Origin: Acidimicrobiaceae bacterium
Lineage (GTDB): Bacteria > Actinomycetota > Acidimicrobiia > Acidimicrobiales > Ilumatobacteraceae
Direction: 5' to 3'
Assembly: GCA_016722025.1 (NCBI GenBank)
Contig: JADKGZ010000028.1
Coordinates: 1 to 12,002 of the forward strand
Length of the DNA stretch: 12,002 nt
Position numbers and translations under genes: made by a program. Position 1 is the stretch's first letter, and each line of letters opens with the position of its first letter. Below, piece after piece: positions 1-6,054 of this stretch. The notes below the pieces were generated by a model. That model was given only the letters and a program-made list of their open reading frames with translations, made no database searches and was not told the origin of the DNA.

Positions 1-362
1 GAGATCGCCTTCGTGCGCACGACCTCATCAGCCAAGCGGTGGTGGTGGGCGATGCCCGGCCGTTCATCGCTGCGCTCATCACCATCGACCCGCTGGCCAT
101 TTCGGATTGGGCAGCGAGGAACGGCCTCGGCGACCGGCCGATCGGTGAGGTGCTGCTCTCCGAGCAACTCGACGCCGCGATCCAGAGCGCCGTCGACGAA
201 GCGAACCTGTCGGTGTCGCGAGCCGAGTCGATTCGCAAGTTCGTCGTGCTGGGTCGCGATCTCACCATCGACTCCGGCGAGCTGACCGCAACGCTGAAGG
301 TTCGCCGCGCAGTGGTCGAGCAGGCATACGCCCCACAGATCGAACACATCTACGCGGGGTGA
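1..362 (+). CDS. Long-chain acyl-CoA synthetase (AMP-forming), C-terminal end (5' partial)
   Basis: This is the last ~119 codons of an AMP-forming fatty acyl-CoA ligase (FadD15-like); the reading phase begins at base 3 and the gene starts outside the window. The family activates long-chain fatty acids to acyl-AMP and then acyl-CoA in the cytoplasm. Visible are the C-terminal subdomain segments LISQAVVVGDARPFIAALIT and, near the end, ELTATLKVRRAVVEQAYA. In the family the conserved Lys of the LTxTLKVRR motif lies in the mobile C-terminal domain that closes over the active site, followed by a short helix ending close to the stop, as here. The stop TGA (360-362) is 1 nt from the ATG of the next gene, suggesting co-transcription. 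The adenylation core is not in the window, so chain-length specificity cannot be judged. Confidence 0.88.
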   Translation, partial: DRLRAHDLISQAVVVGDARPFIAALITIDPLAISDWAARNGLGDRPIGEVLLSEQLDAAIQSAVDEANLSVSRAESIRKFVVLGRDLTIDSGELTATLKVRRAVVEQAYAPQIEHIYAG

Positions 363-363
363 C

Positions 364-1021
364 ATGATGAACAGATCAACCGCTGACGCCGCGCGCAACG
401 AACCGGGGGAGCACCGGTTCGACGACCTGGAACGCGTGCACCTCCTCGCCGACGGTGGCCACATCCTGGTCAGGGCGCTGCGCGCGAGCGATCGGCTCGA
501 GCTGGCCGGAGCGCTACGAGGAGCTGTCCGCGGCATCACGGCGCCTGCGGTTCTTCAACCCTGCCGAGCACCTGTCGGGGCACCTGCTCGACTACCTCGT
601 CGATGTGGACGGGTACCACCGCTTCGCCCTCGGGGCGCAGGCAATCGATGAACCCGCGCAGCCGGGCGTCGCAGTGGCTCGGTTCGCACGCGACCCCCAC
701 GACCCCACCACCGCCGAAGCAGCGGTGACGGTGCTCGAGTCGCACTGCAACCGCGGCATCGGCACCGTCCTGCTCATGTCGTTGGTGGAGGCGGCGCTCG
801 CTCGCGGCATCACCACCTTCACCGCCAGCGTGCTGTGGGAGAACCAGGTGCTGCTCGATGGCCTGCGTGCCTACGGCGCAGTGGTGGCGCCCGCCGAGCC
901 GGGCGTCGCTGCAGTGCGCGTGACGCTGCCCCGCGGCGCAGAGCACTACGAAGAGTCGGCGATCTCGCGAGTGCTGCGCACGGTGGCCACCCGCCTCGGG
1001 AGCGGCCGCAGCTCAGGCTGA
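364..1021 (+). CDS. GNAT family N-acetyltransferase (one frameshift near 508)
   Basis: A GNAT-fold acetyltransferase of ~218 residues once a single-base insertion is corrected. The N-terminal part (364 to ~507) reads LADGGHILVRALRASDRLEL; the frame then changes by +1 at the GG pair 508-509 and continues ERYEELSAASRRLRFFNPAE to the TGA at 1019-1021. The family transfers acetyl from acetyl-CoA to an amine. The acetyl-CoA loop (motif A) is RGIGTVLLMSLVEAALARGI, and the block LSAASRRLRFF resembles the entry helix of Pat-type protein-lysine acetyltransferases and of GNAT domains fused to acyl-CoA synthetases. Being 1 nt downstream of an acyl-CoA synthetase fits a role in acetylating such enzymes, but that is inference. 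ATG 364 was chosen over ATG 367 by position only. It converges with the PhyH gene, 8 nt apart. Confidence 0.82.
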
Positions 1022-1029
1022 CCGGTGCC

Positions 1030-1846
1030 TCAGGAGCCGGACTTGCCGCCGAGCTTCGTGGGCAGCCGGTGCCGCAAGTGGGACAAGCTGCGATGCACAC
1101 GCGGCACGAGGTACTTGCGTTGATTGCGCAACGAGCGGCTGCCGGGCTGCCGTGGCACCAGCGCGGCAGCAGGCCTGCCGCCGCGCGCAGCGATGAGGTA
1201 CGGCGCTTCGATGAACGGATCGACGTCGCTGAGGCGCATGTACTGATGACGTAGGCCATCCGTGTCTGGTCCTCGGTGACGTTCTGGCCCATCTTAGCAG
1301 CATGAACGAGGAAAACAGCAGCGCATCACCGGGCTCGGCCGGCACCAGCACCTCCTTGCTCTCGTCGCCCGGGTTGTAGACGTGCGAGCCGATGGACTCG
1401 TGCGTGACCTTGCCCAGCTTGTGGCTACCGGGCTGCAGCCACAGGCCGCCGTTGTCGATGGTCATCGGCGTGAGTGCGATCCAGAGCTGGAAGTGCATGT
1501 CGAGCAAGCCGTTGTAGCCGTTGTCCTGGTGCCACGGGAACGCGGCGCCGCCCGGCTGCTTCTCGATGGTCTGGTCCCAGCGCACCCACAAGTCGGGCCC
1601 GACGATGTCGCAGAGGAAGCCCACCACCTTCGGCGAGGTGATGAACTCGCGCAGCTTCGGGCTGGCCTTCCAGAGGTTGTGCTTGAACGTCATTCCCTTG
1701 CGGTCGAGGACGTCGCTCTCCGCGGCGACCTGTTGTGCCTCGCGCAGCGCCTCTCGCAACGCCTCGATCTCGTCGGCCGACAGGAACCCGCGCTGCAGCA
1801 CGTACCCCTGGTCCTCGAACTCCCGTGTGCGATCGCTCGCAATCAT
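1030..1846 (-). CDS. Phytanoyl-CoA dioxygenase (PhyH) family protein (two frameshifts)
   Basis: A non-haem Fe(II)/2-oxoglutarate oxygenase of ~272 residues after correction; the family hydroxylates lipids or small metabolites. The first frame shows a typical N-terminus (FEDQGYVLQRGFLSADEIEA), the iron-binding HxD in FPWHQDNGYNG and the conserved GGLWLQPGSHKLG block. After LLFSSFML (plus ~1296) one base is missing, and the protein resumes as KMGQNVTEDQTRMAYVI; a second base is missing at 1244/1245 (expected ATC CAG TAC, seen ATC AG TAC), after which YMRLSDVDPFIEAPYL runs to the stop at 1030-1032. The first lesion falls on the codon where the family has its third iron ligand, His. ATG 1846 matches the family's N-terminus and has a G-rich stretch upstream; its first bases overlap the stop of a small upstream ORF. 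The substrate cannot be told from sequence. Confidence 0.85.
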
Positions 1847-1932
1847 GGCCCCCGCCTCCCCACGCCGACATCGCTGGCCGCAATCACCGCGCCTGGGGCG
1901 ACGGGGGCGATTGGGGCGAGCAACTGTCTCAT
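1843..1932 (-). CDS. Possible 29-codon leader ORF overlapping the PhyH start
   Basis: A 29-codon ORF (begins MRQLLAPIAPVAPGAV, ends VGRRGP) lies just ahead of the PhyH gene. It has a well-placed Shine-Dalgarno GGAG (plus 1941-1944, eight bases before its ATG). Its TGA overlaps the PhyH ATG as ATGA, the usual arrangement for translational coupling. I recognise no family, no run of regulatory codons and no clear membrane segment; it is rich in Ala, Pro and Val. It could be a real leader peptide that passes ribosomes on to PhyH, or chance coding in GC-rich DNA. The PhyH start lacks an equally good site of its own, which favours coupling. Confidence 0.35.
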   Translation of the reverse strand: MRQLLAPIAPVAPGAVIAASDVGVGRRGP

Positions 1933-1940
1933 CGGTACTT

Positions 1941-1944
1941 CTCC
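1941..1944 (-). promoter_or_regulatory. Shine-Dalgarno GGAG for the leader ORF
   Basis: On the minus strand GGAG is followed by eight bases (AAGTACCG) and the ATG at 1932. It decides the start of the small leader ORF and is the best-spaced ribosome site in the 145-base gap between the PhyH and reductase genes. The rest of that gap shows no convincing promoter or hairpin. Confidence 0.4.
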
Positions 1945-1991
1945 GAGCCGATGGTAGCGCAGCGCACACGCGCGGCCACGAACCGCGCGGG

Positions 1992-3209
1992 TCAGCTGGT
2001 GGCGCGAGTGCGGCGCAGCAGCGGGTCGGCCCAACGCAGCGTGGTATCGGCCACGCGCATCACTCGGCCCGCCGCGCCCGGCGTTGCGCTGTCGATGAGG
2101 TTGCCCATCACTGCCAGAGTGATGTCGGCGGTGGTCTGCGTGCCGACAGCGAGGCGCAGGCCGGGCTTCAGCAGCCACGGGTGACCGATGATGAAGCTGA
2201 ACCGGCGGCCCGTGCGCAGGAACGCATCGAAGCGCTCGCCCACGACGCGGTCGTAGTTGGCGGGTGCGTTGGGCACATCGACGAGGTACTGCTCGACGGC
2301 GAGCATGCCGCTCTCGAGCGCGTAGTCGATGCCTTCGCCGTTCATCGGGTTCACGAAGCCGGCGGCATCGCCGATGGCCACCCACCCGGGCCCGCTGCGC
2401 TTGCTGCTGCTCATCGGCAGGCGCCACGCTCGCGGCCTGTCGATGTAGCCGCCCAGCGACCACGGCTCGCGCACGATGGCCGCGTACTGATCGAGCAGCC
2501 GGTTGAGGTTCAGCTGCTTGAACCCCTTCATCGTGCTGAGCGCACCGACGCCGATGTTGACCGTGCCGTCACCGGCTGGGAACATCCAGCCATACCCCGG
2601 TACGGGGGTGCCGTGCTGGTCGCGCAGGCTGAGGCAGGCCTCGAGGTGGCGCTCGGCGTGGCGCGGGGTTGGCGCGTAGGCGCGGATTGCGAGCCCGAAC
2701 GGTTCGTCGGGGTCGCGCTCGGCCCCGACGATCTTGGCGGCCATGCCCTGCGCGCCGGCGGCCAGGATCGTGAGCGGTGCGATGAAGCGCTCGCCGCCGG
2801 CGTCGGCGCCGACCACTCGGTCGTCGTCGAGCACTGGCAGGGCTTCGGTCTCGAAGCGCACTTCGGCCCCGGCAGCGATGGCAGCGTCGATGAGGTGCCC
2901 GTCGAGCAGGCGGCGCGGCCACACCGCCCCATGGTTGGGAAAGCGGGCGGTGGTGGGCCACGCGAGCTCGCGGGTCTTCTTGCCGGCGATCATCCGCAGA
3001 CCATCGATGCGATGCGCACCTGCCAGATCGATGCCCAGCTCGTGCAGCGCGCCCACGGCGCGCGGCGTCAAACCGTCGCCGCACACCTTGTCGCGGCCGT
3101 GCGGCCCCTTCTCGAAGACGATCACCTTCAGGCCGGCACGAGCGGCGACCATCGCAGCTGCTGCGCCGCCGGGCCCGCCGCCGATGATCACCAGGTCGCG
3201 CTCTTGCAC
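1992..3209 (-). CDS. Geranylgeranyl reductase family FAD oxidoreductase, MenJ-like menaquinone reductase
   Basis: A 405-residue flavoprotein, intact in one frame and the same size as mycobacterial MenJ (Rv0561c, about 408), which saturates one isoprene unit of the menaquinone side chain; others in the family reduce geranylgeranyl groups. The FAD Rossmann motif GGGPGG is at residues 10-15, with the Glu that binds the ribose at 33. The hallmark RDKVCGDGLTPRAV (39-52) is followed by PGYGWMFPAGDGTVNIGVGA (204-223) and the second FAD-binding block GDAAGFVNPMNGEGIDYALE (280-299), all very close to MenJ as I recall it. The start is GTG at 3209, which puts the Rossmann motif at the usual distance; the ribosome site is weak. 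The PhyH gene follows on the same strand after 145 bases and may be co-transcribed. The side-chain substrate is inferred from family only. Confidence 0.88.
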   Translation of the reverse strand: MQERDLVIIGGGPGGAAAAMVAARAGLKVIVFEKGPHGRDKVCGDGLTPRAVGALHELGIDLAGAHRIDGLRMIAGKKTRELAWPTTARFPNHGAVWPRRLLDGHLIDAAIAAGAEVRFETEALPVLDDDRVVGADAGGERFIAPLTILAAGAQGMAAKIVGAERDPDEPFGLAIRAYAPTPRHAERHLEACLSLRDQHGTPVPGYGWMFPAGDGTVNIGVGALSTMKGFKQLNLNRLLDQYAAIVREPWSLGGYIDRPRAWRLPMSSSKRSGPGWVAIGDAAGFVNPMNGEGIDYALESGMLAVEQYLVDVPNAPANYDRVVGERFDAFLRTGRRFSFIIGHPWLLKPGLRLAVGTQTTADITLAVMGNLIDSATPGAAGRVMRVADTTLRWADPLLRRTRATS

Positions 3210-3292
3210 GTTCGACAGCCTGCCAGCGATCGGCCCCCAACGGTCACTCGGCTCGGGTGCAACTGGTCACACGCGCGACAGTGACTGCGAGG

Positions 3293-3336
3293 TTGTCCCC
3301 AGGGTGCCCACAGGTAGTTGGCACTGACGATCCACA
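3293..3336 (+). promoter_or_regulatory. Cluster of three DnaA-box-like motifs in a divergent intergenic region
   Basis: The region between the divergent reductase and small-protein genes (3210-3360) holds TTGTCCCCA (3293-3301), GTGCCCACA (3304-3312) and CGATCCACA (3328-3336). Against the actinobacterial DnaA box TTGTCCACA they carry one, two and two mismatches. All lie on the same strand within 44 bases. No replication gene is near, so this may be a regulatory cluster or chance. Confidence 0.15.
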
Positions 3337-3360
3337 GGGGCCGTGGTGCACGATGAGTGC

Positions 3361-3672
3361 ATGGAGACCCTCGCGCTGCAACACCACGGACCGGGCAGCC
3401 GAACCGCGGCGTCAGCACACGCACGACCGGGCACGGCTCGCCGGCGCGTTCGCCGAGTGCGCAACAGCCGTCGGCGTGCGCTGGAAGCAGCCGGTTGGCG
3501 TACCTGGTTGACCTACCACGAGAACCATCGCCGCGATGCGACCGGCCGCATGGTGGCGATCGATGAACGGTGGGTGGTGGAGCTGGAGCACATCGACAAC
3601 CGGTCGTTCGTGGTGGAAGCGCCCTCGCCCGCCGCAGCCTGGCTGGCTGCGTGGCAGCGTGCTCACGGCTGA
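3361..3672 (+). CDS. Small basic hypothetical protein
   Basis: A 103-residue protein from ATG 3361; in-frame GTG codons at 3343 and 3346 could add five or six residues, and the AGGGG at 3336-3340 would suit GTG 3346. I do not recognise a family. The N-terminal half is strongly basic, with RRRVRRVRNSRRR, and could contact nucleic acid. The C-terminal half looks like a small beta-rich unit: WRTWLTYHENHRRD, then an acidic/aromatic strand WVVELEHIDNRSFVVEA and a helix PAAAWLAAWQRAHG. The coding bias agrees with its neighbours and the frame is open across both halves. It is transcribed away from the MenJ-like gene and lies ahead of the ygcW-like operon, separated by a possible terminator. No function is proposed. 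Confidence 0.6.
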   Translation: METLALQHHGPGSRTAASAHARPGTARRRVRRVRNSRRRALEAAGWRTWLTYHENHRRDATGRMVAIDERWVVELEHIDNRSFVVEAPSPAAAWLAAWQRAHG

Positions 3673-3693
3673 GCCCGCCCCACGACCCGAGCA

Positions 3694-3727
3694 CGCCCAC
3701 CGTTGAGCCTGAGGGTGGCGCCCTTTT
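3694..3727 (+). terminator. Possible rho-independent terminator after the small hypothetical gene
   Basis: CGCCCACC (3694-3701) can pair with GGTGGCG (3714-3720) as a 7-bp GC stem with one bulged C and a 12-base loop, followed three bases later by TTTT (3724-3727). The stem is imperfect and the T-run short. It is correctly placed 22 bases after the stop at 3672 and ahead of the next operon's promoter. Confidence 0.3.
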
Positions 3728-3777
3728 CCGGTACGAGTGTTCCGTCAAGCCTGGCGATCGCACTATCATCCTCAGGC
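3707..3777. repeat. 8-bp inverted repeat bracketing the ygcW-like operon promoter
   Basis: GCCTGAGG (3707-3714) and CCTCAGGC (3770-3777) are perfect reverse complements 55 bases apart. The right arm begins immediately after the candidate -10 box and would cover the transcription start. This could be a pair of half-operators for a regulator encoded elsewhere. The left arm overlaps the loop and stem of the possible terminator, so only one reading of that segment need be right. An 8-bp match could also arise by chance in GC-rich DNA. Confidence 0.25.
3764..3769 (+). promoter_or_regulatory. Candidate -10 box (TATCAT) for the ygcW-like operon
   Basis: TATCAT differs from TATAAT at one position and stands out in very GC-rich DNA. 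It lies 31 bases before the GTG start at 3801, giving a short 5' leader that contains the ribosome site. A weak -35 candidate TTCCGT (3740-3745) is 18 bases upstream. It is the only convincing -10 in the 128-base gap. Confidence 0.4.
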
Positions 3778-3800
3778 GCTGCCGATGAAGGGGACAGGGA

Positions 3801-4576
3801 GTGGACATCACAGACTTCGCCATGGATCTCTTCGGTCTGCGTGGCAAGAACGCCATCGTCACCGGCGGCAACACCGGCCTCGGGCAGGCCTTCACCATGG
3901 CTCTGGCCACCGGCGGTGCCAACGTGTTCGTGCCCAGCTTGGCCGACGACGACGGCGCAACCGCCGCCATGGTGCGCGCGACCGGTGCGCGGTACGAGTT
4001 CATGCAGGCCGACATCACCGGCTCCGGTACCCCGAAGCGGGTGGTCGACGAGTGCATCGAGCGGCTGGGCTCGGTCGACATCCTCATCAACAGCGCCGGC
4101 ATCTGCCCGCTCGGTGAGGTGCTCGAGTTCGGTCGCGACAAGTGGGATGCCACGGTGCAGGTGAACCTGACGGCGGCCTTCGAGATGAGCTACGAGGTCG
4201 CCCAGCACATGGTGCCGCAGCGCAGCGGCAAGATCATCAACATCTGCTCGATGTTCAGCTTCCTGGGCGGCCGCCTGTCGCCCGCCTACGCGGCCACCAA
4301 GCACGGCATCGCCGGCCTCACCAAGGCCTACTGCGACGAGCTGGCCGAGCACAACATCCAGGTCAACGGCATCGCCCCGGCTACTACGCCACGGCCATCA
4401 CCACCAACACGCGCAGCAACCCGCAGACCAACCAGCGCGTGCTCGACCACATCCCCGCCGCCCGCTGGGGCGACCCGGCCGACCTGATGGGCACGGTGGT
4501 CTTCCTGGCCAGCCGGGCATCCGACTACGTCAACGGACACATCCTCGCTGTCGACGGCGGGTACCTCGTCCGCTAG
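3801..4576 (+). CDS. ygcW: SDR family oxidoreductase, YgcW/KduD-like (one frameshift near 4380)
   Basis: A 258-residue classical short-chain dehydrogenase after restoring one G at 4379-4380 (expected GCC CCG GGC TAC TAC, seen one G short). The cofactor motif TGGNTGLG is at 21-28, NSAG at 97-100, and the catalytic Ser150, Tyr163 and Lys167 (YAATK) are present. The segments GKIINICSMFSFLGG, TKAYCDELAEHNIQVNGIAP and, in the second frame, HIPAARWGDPADLMG and NGHILAVDGGYLVR match E. coli YgcW almost word for word as I recall it, and KduD (2-deoxy-D-gluconate dehydrogenase type) more distantly. The family oxidises a sugar-acid or polyol hydroxyl with NAD(P). GTG 3801 is preferred over ATG 3822: AAGGGG sits seven bases upstream and YgcW has a similar N-terminal extension. 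The kinase gene follows after 13 bases. Confidence 0.9.
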
Positions 4577-4589
4577 GGCGATCAGTGCG

Positions 4590-6024
4590 ATGAACGGTCC
4601 GTACCTCATCGGCGTCGACTGCGGCACGCAGAGCGCGAAGGTCGTCGTCTACGACGCAGCCGGCAACGCAGTGGCTCGCGGCCAGCACGCACTGCGGCCG
4701 ATGAGCCGGCCCCGCCACGGCGTGGTGACCCACCCGACGACGACCTGTGGGTCGCGATCGCCGATGCCAGCCGGCAGGCGATGAAGGCGTTCGCCGGCGA
4801 CGTGCGCGAGATCGTGGGCGTCGGCCTGTGCCCCATCCGTTGCTGCAAGGCGTTCCTGAAGGCCGACGGGTCGCTGGCCGAGCCGGTGATCAGCTGGATG
4901 GACGACCGTGCCTACCAGCCCTACCTGCCCGACGACCCCTCGGTCGCGTACGCCACCACCTCGTCGGGGTACCTGGCGCACCGGTTCACTGGCCAGTTCA
5001 AGGACACGGCCGCGAACAACATCGCGGTGCAGTGGCCGATCGACACCGACACCTGGCAGTGGAGCGACGACCCTGCGCACTACGAGCAGTTCTGCGTGAC
5101 ACGCGACATGCTGCTCGAGCTGCAGCTGCCGGGCGATGTCATCGGGCCGGTCACCGCCGCGGCCGCAGCGGCCACCGGCATCCCGGCGGGGTACGCCCGT
5201 GGTCGCGACGGCCAACGACAAGGCCGTCGAGATGCTGGGGTCGGGGTCGTTGGGCGAAACCACCGCACTCGTGTCGCTGGGCACCTACATCGCGGCGATG
5301 GTGCACGGACACGAGAACCACAAGGCACCCGCTCACTTCTGGACCAACTTCGCCAGCATCCCCAACCGGTACCTGTACGAGAGCAACGGCGTGCGCCGCG
5401 GGATGTGGACGCTCACCTGGTTCCTCGACCTGCTCGGCGACGAAGTGGCCGAGCGAGCGGTGTCGCTGGGGCTCACTCGCGAGGAGTACATCGAACGCGA
5501 GGCTGCGCAAGTGCCGGCCGGCAGCGACGGTCTGATGACCGTGCTCGACTGGCTGGCCACCACCGACAAGCCGTTCCGCAAGGGCCTGATGCTCGGCTTC
5601 GATGCCCGCCACACGCGGTCACGTCTACCGCTCGATCATGGAAGCGATCGCGCTGACGATGAAGCACCACGTGGATGCGATGTGCGACGAACTTGGCATC
5701 ACCCTGGCGGAGATCGTCGTCTCCGGCGGCGGCTCACACAGCTCGCTGTTCATGGGCATCTTCGCCGACGTGTTCGGCATTCCTGCCTCGCGCAGCGTGG
5801 ATGGCGGCGGTGCCAGCCTCGGCGCTGCCATCTGTGCAGCGGCAGCCACCGGCGTGCACCCCGACATCGAATCGGCGGCGGCAGCGATGGCGAAAGGGCG
5901 CGAGTCGTTCACCCCCGACCCGGCCAATGGCGCCGTGTACGAGCGCATGGCCGAGACCGTGTACCACGACATCCGCGACCACACCGATGCGCTCTTCGAG
6001 CGCGCCTACCCCATCTTCCACTGA
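4590..6024 (+). CDS. FGGY-family carbohydrate kinase (three frameshifts)
   Basis: An ATP-dependent sugar/polyol kinase of ~478 residues after corrections. The N-terminal phosphate loop is DCGTQSAK (10-17). One C is missing in CCC 4733-4735 (expected THPDDDLW), an extra G sits in GGGG 5188-5191 (IPAGTPVVATANDKAVE), and two bases appear lost from a CG repeat near 5605 (family motif HTRGHVYRS). The first FGGY domain holds VGLCPIRCCKAFL and ISWMDDRAY. The second holds the nucleotide-binding blocks IVVSGGGSHSSLFMGIFAD and SVDGGGASLGAAI. The family phosphorylates ketoses, polyols or glycerol; specificity is not readable here. It lies between ygcW-like and ygcU-like genes exactly where E. coli-type clusters carry the kinase YgcE, but I cannot confirm orthology of this gene by sequence alone. 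Start ATG 4590 fits the family N-terminus. Confidence 0.87.
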
Positions 6025-6040
6025 GCCAGACTCGCCTCGA

Positions 6041-6046
6041 AAAGGA
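6041..6046 (+). promoter_or_regulatory. Shine-Dalgarno AAAGGA for the ygcU-like gene
   Basis: AAAGGA lies eight bases before ATG 6055 in the 30-base gap after the kinase stop. It fixes the start of the FAD oxidase and supports translation from the same mRNA as the kinase. Confidence 0.6.
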
Positions 6047-6054
6047 ACGCCACC

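Noticed and set aside
1012..1037. Small hairpin with AGGC/GCCT arms between the convergent GNAT and PhyH stops, considered as a shared terminator
   Set aside because: Only four paired bases outside an ACCGGT palindrome and no T-run on either strand.
1847..1969. Upstream extension of the PhyH frame to 1969
   Set aside because: The extra residues are Arg/Pro-rich and unlike the family N-terminus; ATG 1846 gives the normal start.
1521..3284. A 587-codon open frame on the plus strand across the PhyH and reductase genes
   Set aside because: No recognisable domain, odd composition, and it runs antisense to two well-supported enzymes.
364..6024. Programmed ribosomal frameshifting as the cause of the broken frames
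   Set aside because: There are no slippery heptamers with downstream structure, shifts go in both directions, and unrelated genes are hit, which fits sequence error better.
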